In this document: positions 1 through 8,455 of the stretch, piece after piece | Numbering within the stretch: position 1 is the first letter of the stretch | Layout of the letters: each line of letters starts with the position of its first letter | Assembly (NCBI GenBank): GCA_017550425.1 | Contig: JAFZPG010000009.1 | Span: 1-38,584, forward strand | Length of the DNA: 38,584 bases | Origin: Lachnospiraceae bacterium | GTDB lineage: Bacteria > Bacillota > Clostridia > Lachnospirales > Lachnospiraceae | Direction of reading: 5' to 3' | Notes under the pieces: model-generated | What the model saw: the letters and a program-made list of their open reading frames with translations, nothing else | Database searches by the model: none | What the model was told of the DNA's origin: nothing | Position numbers and translations under genes: made by a program

Positions 1-515
1 CCATCTCGAAAAGCACTTCGGAGCAGGTGGCTTCGGTGTTTGTGCGTTCGTATGGCATGAATATCTGTATGATGCGTCTTTTCAACCTGGGCGGCGCGGG
101 CCAGGCCAAGGGTTTCATGATCCCGGATTTTGCGTCGGGAATCGCGGAGATCGAGGCCGGTTTGCGGGATGTGCTTCTGGTGGGGAATCTGGAATCGGCG
201 CGGGATTTCACGCATGTGGATGATGCGTGCCGGGCGATGAGATTGATTGCCGAGAAGGGCCACGCGGGGGAGGTTTATAATATCTGCTCCGGGAAGGCCT
301 ATACCGCGCAGGAAGTGGTTGACCGCCTGATAACGATGAGCGGCCGAATAATCGAGGTGCGGCAGGATCCGTCGCGTATGCGACCGAGCGATACGCCGGT
401 GCTGCGCGGCAACCACGATAAGCTCACGGCGCACACGGGCTGGGAGCCGCAAAAGGATCTGGACGCGATCCTTGCCGATGCGCTCGCGTATTGGAGAGAA
501 AAAGTAAAAGCGTAA
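1..515 (+). CDS. NAD-dependent epimerase/dehydratase, probable GDP-6-deoxy-D-mannose reductase (Rmd-like), 3' part
   Basis: The frame is open from base 3 to the TAA at 513-515 (170 codons visible); the N-terminal half with the Rossmann nucleotide-binding motif lies before the window. The first visible codons read ISK, which fits the end of the YxxxK catalytic motif of extended SDR enzymes, with the Tyr just outside. Further on come RLFN, a TRDF-like segment (ESARDFTHVDDA), YNICSG and QDPSRMRPSD, an arrangement typical of the GDP-mannose 4,6-dehydratase / GDP-4-keto-6-deoxymannose reductase group. Rmd reduces GDP-4-keto-6-deoxy-mannose to GDP-D-rhamnose in the cytoplasm. The directly following manC and manA genes support a GDP-sugar role. 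It could instead be a related GDP-sugar epimerase/reductase; family certain, substrate inferred. Confidence 0.75.
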   Translation, partial: ISKSTSEQVASVFVRSYGMNICMMRLFNLGGAGQAKGFMIPDFASGIAEIEAGLRDVLLVGNLESARDFTHVDDACRAMRLIAEKGHAGEVYNICSGKAYTAQEVVDRLITMSGRIIEVRQDPSRMRPSDTPVLRGNHDKLTAHTGWEPQKDLDAILADALAYWREKVKA

Positions 516-530
516 AGTGCTTTTCGCGAA
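515..530. repeat. intergenic copy of dispersed motif AGTGCTTTTCG
   Basis: AAGTGCTTTTCGCGAA starts at the last base of the upstream stop codon. The identical 16-mer recurs at 11571-11586 inside the SNF2 helicase gene. It is one of at least 17 copies of the AAAAGCACT core in this window. Confidence 0.7.
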
Positions 531-569
531 GAAGAGAGATAAATAACGAAAGAAGGAAGGGTCTTTATC

Positions 570-1919
570 ATGAATATCGTTTTACTGTCCGGCGGGTCCG
601 GCAAGCGCCTGTGGCCACTGAGTAACGACATACGGAGCAAGCAGTTCATCAAGCTTTTTAAGCGTCCGGAGGGCGCCGAAGAGATGGGCGAGACCTTCAC
701 GGGCGAGTATGAGTCGATGGTGCAGCGGGTGTACCGCCAGATCAAGAAAACGGACCCGGAGGCGAAGATTACGATTGCGACGTCGAAGTCGCAGGTGTCG
801 ATCATCCGGAACCAATTGGGTACGGAGGTCGGAATCTCCGTCGAACCATGCCGGCGCGATACTTTTCCGGCGATCGCGTTAGCCACGGCGTACCTCCACT
901 ATGTCCAGGGCGTGAGCCTTGACGAGGCGATGGTGGTTTGCCCGGTGGACCCGTACGTGGACGACGGTTTCTTCGAGGCGCTGAAAAAGCTGAACCAGCT
1001 CGCGTCCGAGGGGACAGCGAACCTGGTGCTACTCGGAATCGATCCGACGTATCCGAGTGCGAAGTACGGCTACATTATGCCGGAAAGCGGGGATACGATC
1101 GCGAAGGTGCGGGCGTTTAAGGAAAAGCCCGACGAGCCGACGGCGGCGGAGTACATCAAGGAAGGCGGCCTTTGGAACGGCGGCGTTTTCGCGTACAAGC
1201 TGCGTTATGTGCTCGAGCGCGCACATGAACTGATCGATTTTATTGATTATACGGATCTGTATTCGAAGTACGATACGCTGACGAAGGTGAGCTTCGACTA
1301 TGCGGTCGTTGAGCACGAGCCGGACATCGCCGTGATGCGTTTTACGGGGCCCTGGAAGGATCTGGGTACGTGGAATACGCTGACGGAGGCGATGGAGGAT
1401 TCGACTGTCGGCGATGCGCGTCTGGACGAGACGTGTTCGAATGTGCACGTGGTCAATGAACTGGGTGTGCCGATCCTGGTTATGGGCGGTAAGGACATGG
1501 TCGTTTCTGCGAGCCCCGATGGCATTCTGGTGTCGGATAAGATCCGCAGTGCGGCGATGAAGCCGTATGTGGAGGATATTGCGCAGCAGGTGATGTTCGC
1601 CGAAAAGACCTGGGGCATTTACCGCGTGCTGGATATTGAAGAAGGCAGTATGACGGTCAAAGTTACGCTGAATCCGGGGCATCGGATGAATTACCACAGC
1701 CACGAGCATCGTGACGAGGTGTGGACGGTGCTTGGCGGCAGCGGCTACGCGATCGTGGATGGAATGGAGCAGCCGCTGAAGCCGGGTGATGTGATCACGA
1801 TGGCGGCGGGCTGCCGGCATACGGTCATTGCGGGCGAGACGGGGCTGCATCTGATCGAGGTGCAGATCGGAAGCGACATCAGCGCCGGCGATAAGCATAA
1901 GTTTGAGATGCCGGAGTAA
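570..1919 (+). CDS. manC: mannose-1-phosphate guanylyltransferase with C-terminal cupin domain
   Basis: Makes GDP-mannose from mannose-1-phosphate and GTP in the cytoplasm. The N-terminus carries the nucleotidyltransferase signature (LSGGSGKRLWPLS, residues 6-18, followed by KQF), a CPVDPY segment near residue 120 and FKEKPD near 180. Residues from about 345 to the end form a mannose-6-P-isomerase type II cupin: WGIYRVLD, the metal-binding HSHEHRDEVW and the second-motif His in GCRHTV. At 449 aa it is near the usual length for this two-domain family, with a short insertion after KQFIKLF. The ATG at 570 follows the purine-rich GAAGGAAGG. It ends 2 nt before manA, so coupled translation is likely. 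The cupin may give isomerase activity, but manA follows, so the guanylyltransferase role is the safer call. Confidence 0.93.
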   Translation: MNIVLLSGGSGKRLWPLSNDIRSKQFIKLFKRPEGAEEMGETFTGEYESMVQRVYRQIKKTDPEAKITIATSKSQVSIIRNQLGTEVGISVEPCRRDTFPAIALATAYLHYVQGVSLDEAMVVCPVDPYVDDGFFEALKKLNQLASEGTANLVLLGIDPTYPSAKYGYIMPESGDTIAKVRAFKEKPDEPTAAEYIKEGGLWNGGVFAYKLRYVLERAHELIDFIDYTDLYSKYDTLTKVSFDYAVVEHEPDIAVMRFTGPWKDLGTWNTLTEAMEDSTVGDARLDETCSNVHVVNELGVPILVMGGKDMVVSASPDGILVSDKIRSAAMKPYVEDIAQQVMFAEKTWGIYRVLDIEEGSMTVKVTLNPGHRMNYHSHEHRDEVWTVLGGSGYAIVDGMEQPLKPGDVITMAAGCRHTVIAGETGLHLIEVQIGSDISAGDKHKFEMPE

Positions 1920-1921
1920 AT

Positions 1922-2902
1922 ATGGAGAATCGGAATCGACCTTTTAAACTCACTCCGGCCGCGCAGGATTACCTGTGGGGCGGTTCGCGGCTGAACGACG
2001 ATTTCCACCTGGGGCTCGACGCGAGTCCTTTGGCGGAGGCGTGGATGTGCAGCACGCATCCGGATGGCCAGAGCCGGGTGGAGGGCGTTCCGCTTCGTGA
2101 TGTGCTGGAGGCGCATCCTGACTATCTCGGGACGCATACGCTGGCGACGACCGGCGGGCGGCCGGAGCTGCCGATCCTGATCAAGCTCATTGATGCGAAG
2201 CAGGACCTGTCGGTGCAGGTGCATCCGGATGACGCGTACGCGCTTTCGCACGAGGGGAGCCTGGGCAAGACCGAGATGTGGTACGTGCTGCAGGCGCGGA
2301 CGAATGCCGAGCTGGTGTATGGTTTCCGTGAGGATATGGATGCCGATTCCGTGCGAAAAGTACTGGCTGATGGGGCGATTATGGATTTTTTGAACCATGT
2401 GCCGGTGCATAAGGATGATGTTTTTTTCGTGGAGGCGGGGACGGTGCATGCGATCGGCGCCGGGTGCCTGGTGGCGGAGATTCAGGAGAATTCCAACATC
2501 ACTTACCGTTTGTATGATTATGATCGTGTGGATAAGCACGGGAACCGGCGGGCGTGTCATGTGGACAAGGCACTGGAGGTGGCGAATCTCCGGAGCAGTG
2601 CGGCGCCGCGCCAGCCTTTGCGTGTGCTGAGGTTTAAGAACGGCTCGGCGTCGGAGCTTCTGACGCGGTGCAAGTATTTCCAGGTCGAGCGGCTTTTGCT
2701 GAATACCGAGGGGCGGAAATATGCGGATTTCCGGACGGGGAGCAACTCCTTTCACGCACTGCTATGTGTCGACGGGTGCGGAGTGCTTTTCGGCGAGGAT
2801 TTCATGCTCAATTTCTTTAAGGGCGATTGCATTTTCGTCCCGGCCAACAGCATCGCGCTGCAGTTGCACGGCCGCGCCCAGCTGCTGGATGTGTGCTGCT
2901 GA
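1922..2902 (+). CDS. manA: mannose-6-phosphate isomerase, class I
   Basis: Interconverts fructose-6-P and mannose-6-P, the entry step to GDP-mannose. The 326-aa protein shows the class I zinc-enzyme pattern: DYLWGG near residue 17, PILIKLIDA then LSVQVHPDD (zinc-binding Gln and His) near 100, KTEMWYVL, EAGTVHAIG (second zinc His) and the active-site strand EIQENSNITYRLYDYDR. The length matches Bacillus-type ManA proteins. The gene starts 2 nt after the manC stop, and its ribosome binding site (CCGGAG) lies inside the manC end, so the two are one transcription unit. Confidence in family and role is high. Confidence 0.95.
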   Translation: MENRNRPFKLTPAAQDYLWGGSRLNDDFHLGLDASPLAEAWMCSTHPDGQSRVEGVPLRDVLEAHPDYLGTHTLATTGGRPELPILIKLIDAKQDLSVQVHPDDAYALSHEGSLGKTEMWYVLQARTNAELVYGFREDMDADSVRKVLADGAIMDFLNHVPVHKDDVFFVEAGTVHAIGAGCLVAEIQENSNITYRLYDYDRVDKHGNRRACHVDKALEVANLRSSAAPRQPLRVLRFKNGSASELLTRCKYFQVERLLLNTEGRKYADFRTGSNSFHALLCVDGCGVLFGEDFMLNFFKGDCIFVPANSIALQLHGRAQLLDVCC

Positions 2903-2983
2903 TTATATAAGTTGTCGGATGCGATATCGAGGATGTTGATTCCGGCACCGAATGTGTGCTGATGAAAATGTAAGTTGTCGGAT
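2888..2983 (+). repeat. imperfect direct repeat at manA 3' end
   Basis: Two related blocks about 63 bp apart (2888-2920 and 2951-2983) share ATGTGTGCTG and the 13-mer TAAGTTGTCGGAT. The first overlaps the last codons of manA. It looks like a local duplication; no function is apparent. Confidence 0.55.
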
Positions 2984-3069
2984 ATGATACAGGAGTTGTT
3001 GCTTCTGATGCGTGTGTGATTTTTGAGTTCAATCGCATCCGGCTAGGATATTTTTGGAGGATGGATCAG

Positions 3070-4965
3070 ATGGATTATCGAAAAGAATATGAACGGTGGC
3101 TTGTGTTTGCGGCGGGTGAAAAAGCCGTGCGTGATGCGGATGCTGAGGGCGCAACGGAAGTGAGTGGTGCGTCCGCCGAAGTGAATATTACGGTGCGTGA
3201 TGCGGATGTGGCGGCGGAGCTTCGCGGCATGGATGACGCGGCGGTGGAAGATGCTTTCTACCGTGATCTGGCGTTTGGTACCGGCGGCCTTCGCGGCACG
3301 ATCGGCGCAGGCACGAACCGCATGAACGTGTACGTGGTCGGAAAAGCCAGCCAGGGCCTGGCGAATTACCTTAAAAGTACTTCCGGTGCGAGCGTGGTGA
3401 TCGGGTATGACAGCCGCATTAAGAGCGATGTGTTCGCGCGGGAGGCCGCGGCGGTTTTCGCGGCGAACGGGATCCGGGTCCACCTTTGGGACGCGCTGCT
3501 TCCGGTGCCGACGGTGAGCTACGCGGTGCGTGCGTTGGGCGCGTCGGCGGGCGTCATGATCACGGCGTCGCACAACCCTTCGAAGTATAACGGCTACAAG
3601 GTCTACGGGCCGGATGGCTGCCAGATCACGACCGAGGCGGCAGAGGCGATCCTTGCCAAGATCAATGCACTGGATATTTTTGCGGACGTGCGCCGGGTGG
3701 ATTTCGACGAAGCCGTTGCGGCGGGGACGATCAAGTACATCTCCCCCGAAGTGCTCAGTGCTTTTGTAGAGGAAATAAAGGGACAGTCCGTGTTGTATGA
3801 TGAGCCCGTGGACCGGGACGTGGCGATCGTGTACTCGCCGCTTAATGGTGCGGGTCTGGTGCCGGTGATGCGGGTGCTGGGCGAGAGCGGGTTTTCGAAC
3901 ATCACGGTGGTGGCGGAGCAGCGCAAGCCGGACGGGAATTTCCCGACGTGCCCCTATCCGAATCCGGAGATCCGGGAGGCGATGGAGCTCGGGCTTTCGT
4001 ACTGTGCGCGGACCGGGGCCGATCTGCTTTTGGCGACTGACCCGGATTGCGACCGCTGCGGCATCGCCGTGAAAGCGGATGACAAGAAAAGCGAGAATGG
4101 CAAGAAGAGCGAGAATGGTGAGAATGGCTACGAATGCGGGGCAGATGGCGCCGATGGAACGATGAGTGCGTCCGGCGAGAAGTGTGTCGATGGCACGGCC
4201 GGCGAATATGTTTTGCTTTCGGGAAATGAAGTCGGCCTGCTTCTTTTGGATTTTATCTGCTCGCAAAGAACTAAGCACGGGACGATGCCGGCGGATCCGG
4301 TGTTTGTTAAGACGATCGTGACCATGGATCTGGCCGAGAAGATCGCGGCGAATTACGGCGTGAAGACGGTCAATGTACTGACGGGCTTTAAGTTTATCGG
4401 CGAGGTGATCGGGCGGCTCGAGAAGGACGGCCGCGTCGGGGATTACATCTTCGGGTTCGAGGAGTCATACGGTTATCTTTCGGGTCCGTACGTTCGTGAT
4501 AAGGACGCGGTCGACGCAGCCTTCATGATCTGCGAGATGTTCGCGTACTACAAGACGCGCGGCGTGTCGCTTCTGGCGAAACTCGACGAGCTCTATGCTA
4601 CATACGGTTATTGTTTAAACACACTCCACTCCTACCAGTTTGAGGGCTCTGCCGGCATGGCAAAAATGCAGGAAATCATGCAGAAGTTCCGCGGTGAAGG
4701 CGTCAAGACGGAAGTCGAGACGGATGGTGTCCAGATGATCGCGGGCATGGATGTCGAGAGGGCTTTGGACTACGCAAAGGGAATCGACGGGCTGCCGAAA
4801 TCGGATGTGATCAAGTTCTTCCTGCCGTGCGGTTCTGTGGTCGTTCGCCCTTCGGGGACCGAGCCGAAACTCAAGATCTACGTCAGCGTCACCGCGAGTG
4901 ACAGAGAAGAAGCGGCAGCGATCGAGAAAAAGATCGTGGAGGATGTCGAGAAGATCCTAAAGTGA
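3070..4965 (+). CDS. phospho-sugar mutase (alpha-D-phosphohexomutase, PgcA/ManB-like)
   Basis: Moves phosphate between C6 and C1 of glucose or mannose. In this operon it can supply mannose-1-P to ManC. Start chosen at 3070 because the TTGGAGG at 3054-3060 abuts the in-frame ATG at 3061 but is 9 nt from 3070. Family motifs appear in order: EDAFYRDLAFGTGGLRG, the active-site serine loop TASHNPSKYNGYK (near residue 165), the metal loop DPDCDR (near 325), TGFKFIGE, FGFEESYGYL and the C-terminal phosphate-binding RPSGTEPKLKIY. At 631 aa it is longer than the usual ~575 because of two low-complexity insertions: an Ala/Glu/Asp stretch near residues 20-45 and a Gly/Glu/Asn/Lys-rich stretch near 335-378 right after the metal loop. 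All catalytic motifs are intact. Glucose versus mannose preference cannot be read from sequence. Confidence 0.92.
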   Translation: MDYRKEYERWLVFAAGEKAVRDADAEGATEVSGASAEVNITVRDADVAAELRGMDDAAVEDAFYRDLAFGTGGLRGTIGAGTNRMNVYVVGKASQGLANYLKSTSGASVVIGYDSRIKSDVFAREAAAVFAANGIRVHLWDALLPVPTVSYAVRALGASAGVMITASHNPSKYNGYKVYGPDGCQITTEAAEAILAKINALDIFADVRRVDFDEAVAAGTIKYISPEVLSAFVEEIKGQSVLYDEPVDRDVAIVYSPLNGAGLVPVMRVLGESGFSNITVVAEQRKPDGNFPTCPYPNPEIREAMELGLSYCARTGADLLLATDPDCDRCGIAVKADDKKSENGKKSENGENGYECGADGADGTMSASGEKCVDGTAGEYVLLSGNEVGLLLLDFICSQRTKHGTMPADPVFVKTIVTMDLAEKIAANYGVKTVNVLTGFKFIGEVIGRLEKDGRVGDYIFGFEESYGYLSGPYVRDKDAVDAAFMICEMFAYYKTRGVSLLAKLDELYATYGYCLNTLHSYQFEGSAGMAKMQEIMQKFRGEGVKTEVETDGVQMIAGMDVERALDYAKGIDGLPKSDVIKFFLPCGSVVVRPSGTEPKLKIYVSVTASDREEAAAIEKKIVEDVEKILK

Positions 4966-5040
4966 AGATATTGAAGCATTGGGCTTGAAGTGAAGAACCA
5001 TTGAGAGAGCAACTGAGAGAAACTGGCAAAACACAAATCG

Positions 5041-5096
5041 CTGCTCTCTCAAACGCTCTCTTAAATTTCAAAATGAGAGTGAAAATGAGAGAGCAG
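5041..5096 (+). repeat. palindromic intergenic element, family A, copy 1
   Basis: A 56-nt element with perfect 11-bp terminal inverted repeats, CTGCTCTCTCA (5041-5051) and TGAGAGAGCAG (5086-5096), and a weaker inner pair CGCTCTC/GAGAGTG. It sits between the convergent mutase gene and the HTH remnant. Copies of the same length lie at 15904-15959 (inverted) and 26828-26883. An extra TGAGAGAGCA arm lies just upstream at 5002-5011. Confidence 0.8.
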
Positions 5097-5132
5097 TGAA
5101 AGTCTCTCCCTCATCTCTCCCGCATCTTCCCC

Positions 5133-5940
5133 TCATCGTTTCTCAATCAGATCGGTAGGGTCACACGATAAGGCCGAGGCGAGCATCAAGAGAGACTCGG
5201 CCTGCGCCTTGTTGATGTTTTTCTGACGCTGCTCGTACTGCTGAATCGTACGAACCGGGACACCGCTGGACTTCGCGAGCATGCTCTGGCTGAGGTTGGC
5301 AAGCTTCCGGTACCTTTTGAGATTCGTATCCGGACGAGCTTTTGCAATCAACACATCCATATGCTCAACGAAACTTCGGATATCCATCTCGTGGTACGGC
5401 ATATACATATCCCGAATCTTCGCTATCGGCACGTATTGAACGATCTCCTCGAACGATAAACAAGACTCCCACTGATAATACGCCAGTGCCCAACCGGTCC
5501 AAAACTCTTCACTTCGATTGACGGTGTAAACCGGCTCGAACCGCTCGCGGGGAATTCCGCAGCGCCGCCAAATCGCGATTCGTGCGTCTCGTATACCATT
5601 CTTTACTGTTTGCAATCTCATAACCGGTAAACGTAATCCGCTCGAAGGCTTTCCTGCTTTTTAGAACGAACTGATACCCGAGCTTGCCAAGATGCATCGC
5701 ATTATTTATTTGGCGGTAAGAAATCGTCCCGTTGAGAAAATCCTGTGCGAAGGAAAAATAACTGTCGTCGGCGCGGTATCCGATTATACAATCATACTTT
5801 TGATAATTGACATGAAACACCTCGGATATATATTTCTTAGCCTGATGAGCCAGCGCAGAATATGAATCGAATTCGCGGTTCTCGAGAAGCACGGCAAGCC
5901 AGTGGAGGATACAGTACGTATCCTCGTTGAGATCAAGGAT
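5133..5940 (-). pseudogene. decayed DUF3990 / HTH (XRE) two-gene module, truncated and frame-disrupted
   Basis: Reading from 5940 downward, one frame gives a C-terminal DUF3990 fragment (TYCILHWLAVLLENREF, then IIGYRADDSYFSFAQDFLNG, MHLGKLGYQFVLKSRKAF). It lacks the family's N-terminal half and has no ATG with a ribosome binding site, only an internal GTG at 5890-5892. The frame runs out at 5509. A different frame, open from an ATG at 5621 with no visible ribosome binding site, encodes the C-terminal part of the partner regulator: SEEFWTGWALAYYQWES, HEMDIRSF, then a Cro/CI-type HTH with SQSMLAKSSGVPVRTIQQYEQRQ. In intact Clostridia loci these are two complete neighbouring genes. Here the 5' end of the first and the 5' end of the second appear deleted and the remainders overlap out of frame. 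The HTH half could still be made at low level. Confidence 0.7.
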
Positions 5941-5952
5941 CTAAAGAGGAGA

Positions 5953-7371
5953 TCAGCTCATTATGACTTCGCAGTTCGTGTCCACTGTCACTTGCGACCA
6001 GCCGTCATCTGAGTCAATTTCCCAGAAAGTCACGTCGCTCCACTCAGTCTTTTCGCCGTTCTGAACGATCTCGATGAGGTCCGGGCAGGTCGAAATATTG
6101 AAGGAGGTGATGCTGTTTCCCGAAATGTCTGCGTAGTGAAGCAGCGGGTTATGGCTCACATCCAAAGAGGAGAGTTTATTCACCGAGATGGTCAGTATCT
6201 CCAGTTCCGGGCAGTTGGACAGATCGATTTCTGCAAGATCAGTGAACATGATCGTGATGTCACTAAGCTTGGTGTTCTTGCTTATGTCGATTCCGGTGAT
6301 AGGCATGAAACTAATGCCGAGTCTTCTAAGTTCGGTGTTCGTACTCACATCAATCTCAGCCAGGTCGCAATAACCGACAGAAAGATCGGTAAGCTTAGGG
6401 TTATGCGACAGATCCAATTCGGTCAGCGGATTGTTGGAGAGAATCAGTTCATTTAAGTTCTCGTTATGGCTCAGATCGATGGAAGACAATTCATTGATGT
6501 TGACCCGGAGGTATTCAAGCTTCGTGCAGGAGCTAATATCCAGCGAAGTCAGGTTGTTCCTCATGAGCACGCAATACGTGAGTTCCGGACAATTGAATTT
6601 TACAGAAGCAATTTGATTCGAGTCGCAGAACAAAGTCTCCAGCTTTGGATTGTTGCTCAGATCCAGTTCCGTCAGCTGATTGTCCGCCACATACAGTTCT
6701 TTTAGATTAGGACAATTGGACAGATCCAAAGAGGTGAGCAGGTTGGTTTCGCAGTCGAGTATTTCGAGCTGCGTGTTCTGGCTCAGATCCAGTTCCGTAA
6801 TGTGGTTGGTATTGACATCGAGTTCCCAAAGCGCGGTGAAGAACTCAAGGCCTTTCATCGATTCAATGTCGTGGGTTGCGTTGGTTGCGACCGAGAGGTC
6901 TCCTTCGTCGAAGAAGATGTAGTGGCAATCTCCGATCTCCTTAGGAGAAAGAAGCTCGTCGTCATCGAAGTCGACGTAGTTTTTCACGTACTCGCGAAAA
7001 ACGATGTCCGGGAAGTTTTGCTCGTCGATGATGATGTAGCCGTTCGCGGCGATGTTCGGGGAGCCGTTGCCTGTTCCGCCGTTGTTGCCGCCGTTGTTGG
7101 TATCGGTCTCATTGCCGCCATTGTTATCAGGAGCGGAGCTTGATCCATTACCGTTATCGTCATTGTTGCCGGAGTTCCCATTATCACCGGAATTTCCGTT
7201 TTCGTCGATGCCGGATCTTCCGTTTTCGTCGTCATCCGAATCCTCATCGTCTTTATCCTTCTTAGCGACAACTTTGCGATTTTTCTCTGTCGACTTGGCT
7301 TCGTCCTTCTTACAAGCAACGAGCCCCGTGCACATAAGCATAGCCAAGATAATTGCAATAGACTTTTTCAT
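5953..7371 (-). CDS. leucine-rich-repeat lipoprotein with EF-hand-like loop
   Basis: Predicted surface lipoprotein of 472 aa. The start at 7371 follows GGGGAGG with 8 nt spacing; an upstream in-frame start at 7392 has none. The signal peptide ends in a lipobox with GLVAC (Cys20). A long Asp/Ser/Asn/Gly-rich linker (about 25-110) follows, typical of wall-spanning spacers. Next comes the module DEQNFPDIVFREYV followed by an EF-hand-like loop DFDDDELLSPKE. From about residue 165 on there are ten or more leucine-rich repeats of about 21 residues built on LTELDLSNNPKLETL. There is no LPxTG anchor. LRR lipoproteins usually bind proteins or glycans; the ligand here is unknown. Paralogues are at 20425-21945 and 22034-23362. 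Confidence 0.88.
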   Translation of the reverse strand: MKKSIAIILAMLMCTGLVACKKDEAKSTEKNRKVVAKKDKDDEDSDDDENGRSGIDENGNSGDNGNSGNNDDNGNGSSSAPDNNGGNETDTNNGGNNGGTGNGSPNIAANGYIIIDEQNFPDIVFREYVKNYVDFDDDELLSPKEIGDCHYIFFDEGDLSVATNATHDIESMKGLEFFTALWELDVNTNHITELDLSQNTQLEILDCETNLLTSLDLSNCPNLKELYVADNQLTELDLSNNPKLETLFCDSNQIASVKFNCPELTYCVLMRNNLTSLDISSCTKLEYLRVNINELSSIDLSHNENLNELILSNNPLTELDLSHNPKLTDLSVGYCDLAEIDVSTNTELRRLGISFMPITGIDISKNTKLSDITIMFTDLAEIDLSNCPELEILTISVNKLSSLDVSHNPLLHYADISGNSITSFNISTCPDLIEIVQNGEKTEWSDVTFWEIDSDDGWSQVTVDTNCEVIMS

Positions 7372-7444
7372 GTTTTGTTCCTCCCCTGTCAAGAATCTCT
7401 ACTTCCTTGTTCCCTGTTCCCTAAATCTACTTGCGATCTCATCA

Positions 7445-7460
7445 TCGAAATCGATTTCGA
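7445..7460. promoter_or_regulatory. perfect 16-bp palindrome, candidate operator of the LRR lipoprotein gene
   Basis: TCGAAATCGATTTCGA is identical to its own reverse complement. It lies just downstream of the predicted minus-strand -10 box (7468-7473), at about +1 to +16 of the transcript, where a bound repressor would block initiation or early elongation. No regulator is identified. Confidence 0.5.
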
Positions 7461-7467
7461 CAATATC

Positions 7468-7496
7468 ATTGTAACAGGTTCGTCCGCTTATGAAAA
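7468..7496 (-). promoter_or_regulatory. candidate sigma-A promoter for the LRR lipoprotein gene
   Basis: On the minus strand TTTTCA (7491-7496) and TACAAT (7468-7473) are separated by 17 bp, about 95 bp upstream of the start codon. The -10 matches at 5 of 6 and the -35 at 4 of 6 positions. Confidence 0.45.
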
Positions 7497-7561
7497 AGAA
7501 CTGTGTGGCTGAATAAGTGGTTTAATTTGGGCAAGTGTGGGGAGATAGGGGGGGAACCTCC

Positions 7562-8191
7562 TCACACAGTCTTTTTGCCAAAGTGGTATTTAACGGACCG
7601 TAAGGCGTAGGCCATGGCGAGACCGATGCAGATGCCCAGCGCGATGGAGGTGGGGTAATTGCTAACGGAGCTGTTGAAGCAGAAGGCGTAGAGCAGGCCG
7701 AACGCGATGCCTGCGCCCCAGTTCGGGCCGCCGACTTCTTTGACGAGTTCGGGAAGGGGGGCGCCCAGGAAATAGTTGTCGTGGCAGTTGGCGGACAGGG
7801 CGAGACGCGCGACCTCGAGGCGAACGGCGCGGGTGATCCTGGCGCGGGCGTCGGTGGGGATGGCGTCGGAGAAGTAGACGTTGTTACAGTTGTAAGTGTT
7901 TTTGGCAATGTGAATGGTGAAAACGACTTCGATCGGGCCGTCTTTGAGCAAGCCGGTTTTTCGAAGGCCGAAGACTTTGCCGCCGTCGGCGAGGACGTCC
8001 TGAAGCGACCGGAAACTCACGTGAAAAGCGAATTTTGCACGGAAGGATTCCTTGGCGAGTTTTCTTACTGTGATATCTGTGATGCCGTAGCCTTCGACGG
8101 AAATGCTGCTGTCTTCGCCCTCGACTTCGACGGCGAGCTCGTCAGCTGCGGAGGAAGTATCAGATCCGGTGGTATTTTCTATATTGTTCAT
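7562..8191 (-). CDS. uncharacterised protein with two C-terminal membrane segments
   Basis: No family is recognised. The 209-aa product has an acidic, Ser/Glu-rich N-terminus (about 1-35), a soluble alpha/beta-looking middle (about 36-150), then two hydrophobic segments (about residues 158-176 and 180-198, the first with small residues GAGIAFGLLYAF) and a basic tail KYHFGKKTV. No lipobox or signal peptide is visible, so it is probably a tail-anchored hairpin membrane protein. The ATG at 8191 overlaps the TGA of an upstream 22-codon ORF (ATGA), and its own ribosome binding site is weak, so translation is probably coupled to that leader. The function cannot be inferred from neighbours. Confidence 0.65.
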   Translation of the reverse strand: MNNIENTTGSDTSSAADELAVEVEGEDSSISVEGYGITDITVRKLAKESFRAKFAFHVSFRSLQDVLADGGKVFGLRKTGLLKDGPIEVVFTIHIAKNTYNCNNVYFSDAIPTDARARITRAVRLEVARLALSANCHDNYFLGAPLPELVKEVGGPNWGAGIAFGLLYAFCFNSSVSNYPTSIALGICIGLAMAYALRSVKYHFGKKTV

Positions 8192-8256
8192 TTCTTCATA
8201 TGTTTTTTTTCTTCGTTTCTGTTTATATTTTCAAACTTGTTTTTGTCTTCGAGCAT
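8188..8256 (-). CDS. 22-codon leader ORF overlapping the next start (ATGA)
   Basis: On the minus strand an AAGGAG at 8271-8266 lies 9 nt before the ATG at 8256. The frame encodes a charged 22-residue peptide beginning MLEDKNKFENIN and ending HMKK. Its TGA (8190-8188) overlaps the ATG of the 209-aa gene. The better ribosome binding site belongs to this leader, which suggests translational coupling. Peptide function is unknown; it could simply be a ribosome-loading leader. Confidence 0.5.
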   Translation of the reverse strand: MLEDKNKFENINRNEEKKHMKK

Positions 8257-8423
8257 AGTTTTGTTCTCCTTTGCTTGTTGGCTTTATTCTACGCTCGGGT
8301 GGGGCGAAAAGTTGCTAATAATCTCCAAAGATTCAAAGGGAGAATGATAAGAATTTGTTAAGCGGATGGTGGAATTTCGAGTATTTATTTCAGAGTTTGT
8401 GGAGTGGAAGAGGGGGGTGATTT

Positions 8424-8432
8424 TGCTATAAT
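8424..8432 (+). promoter_or_regulatory. extended -10 promoter upstream of the helicase operon
   Basis: TGCTATAAT is a consensus extended -10. No good -35 is seen 17 bp upstream, as is common for TGn promoters. The same nonamer occurs at 23409-23417. It would make a leader of about 120 nt containing the tandem array at 8456-8542. Confidence 0.55.
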
Positions 8433-8455
8433 GATAGTAGTGAATTTGCGCCGCA

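Noticed and set aside
5041-5096. Family-A palindrome as a standard Rho-independent terminator
   Set aside because: There is no T-tract after the stem on either strand, and identical-length copies occur in non-terminal positions; treated as an interspersed repeat.
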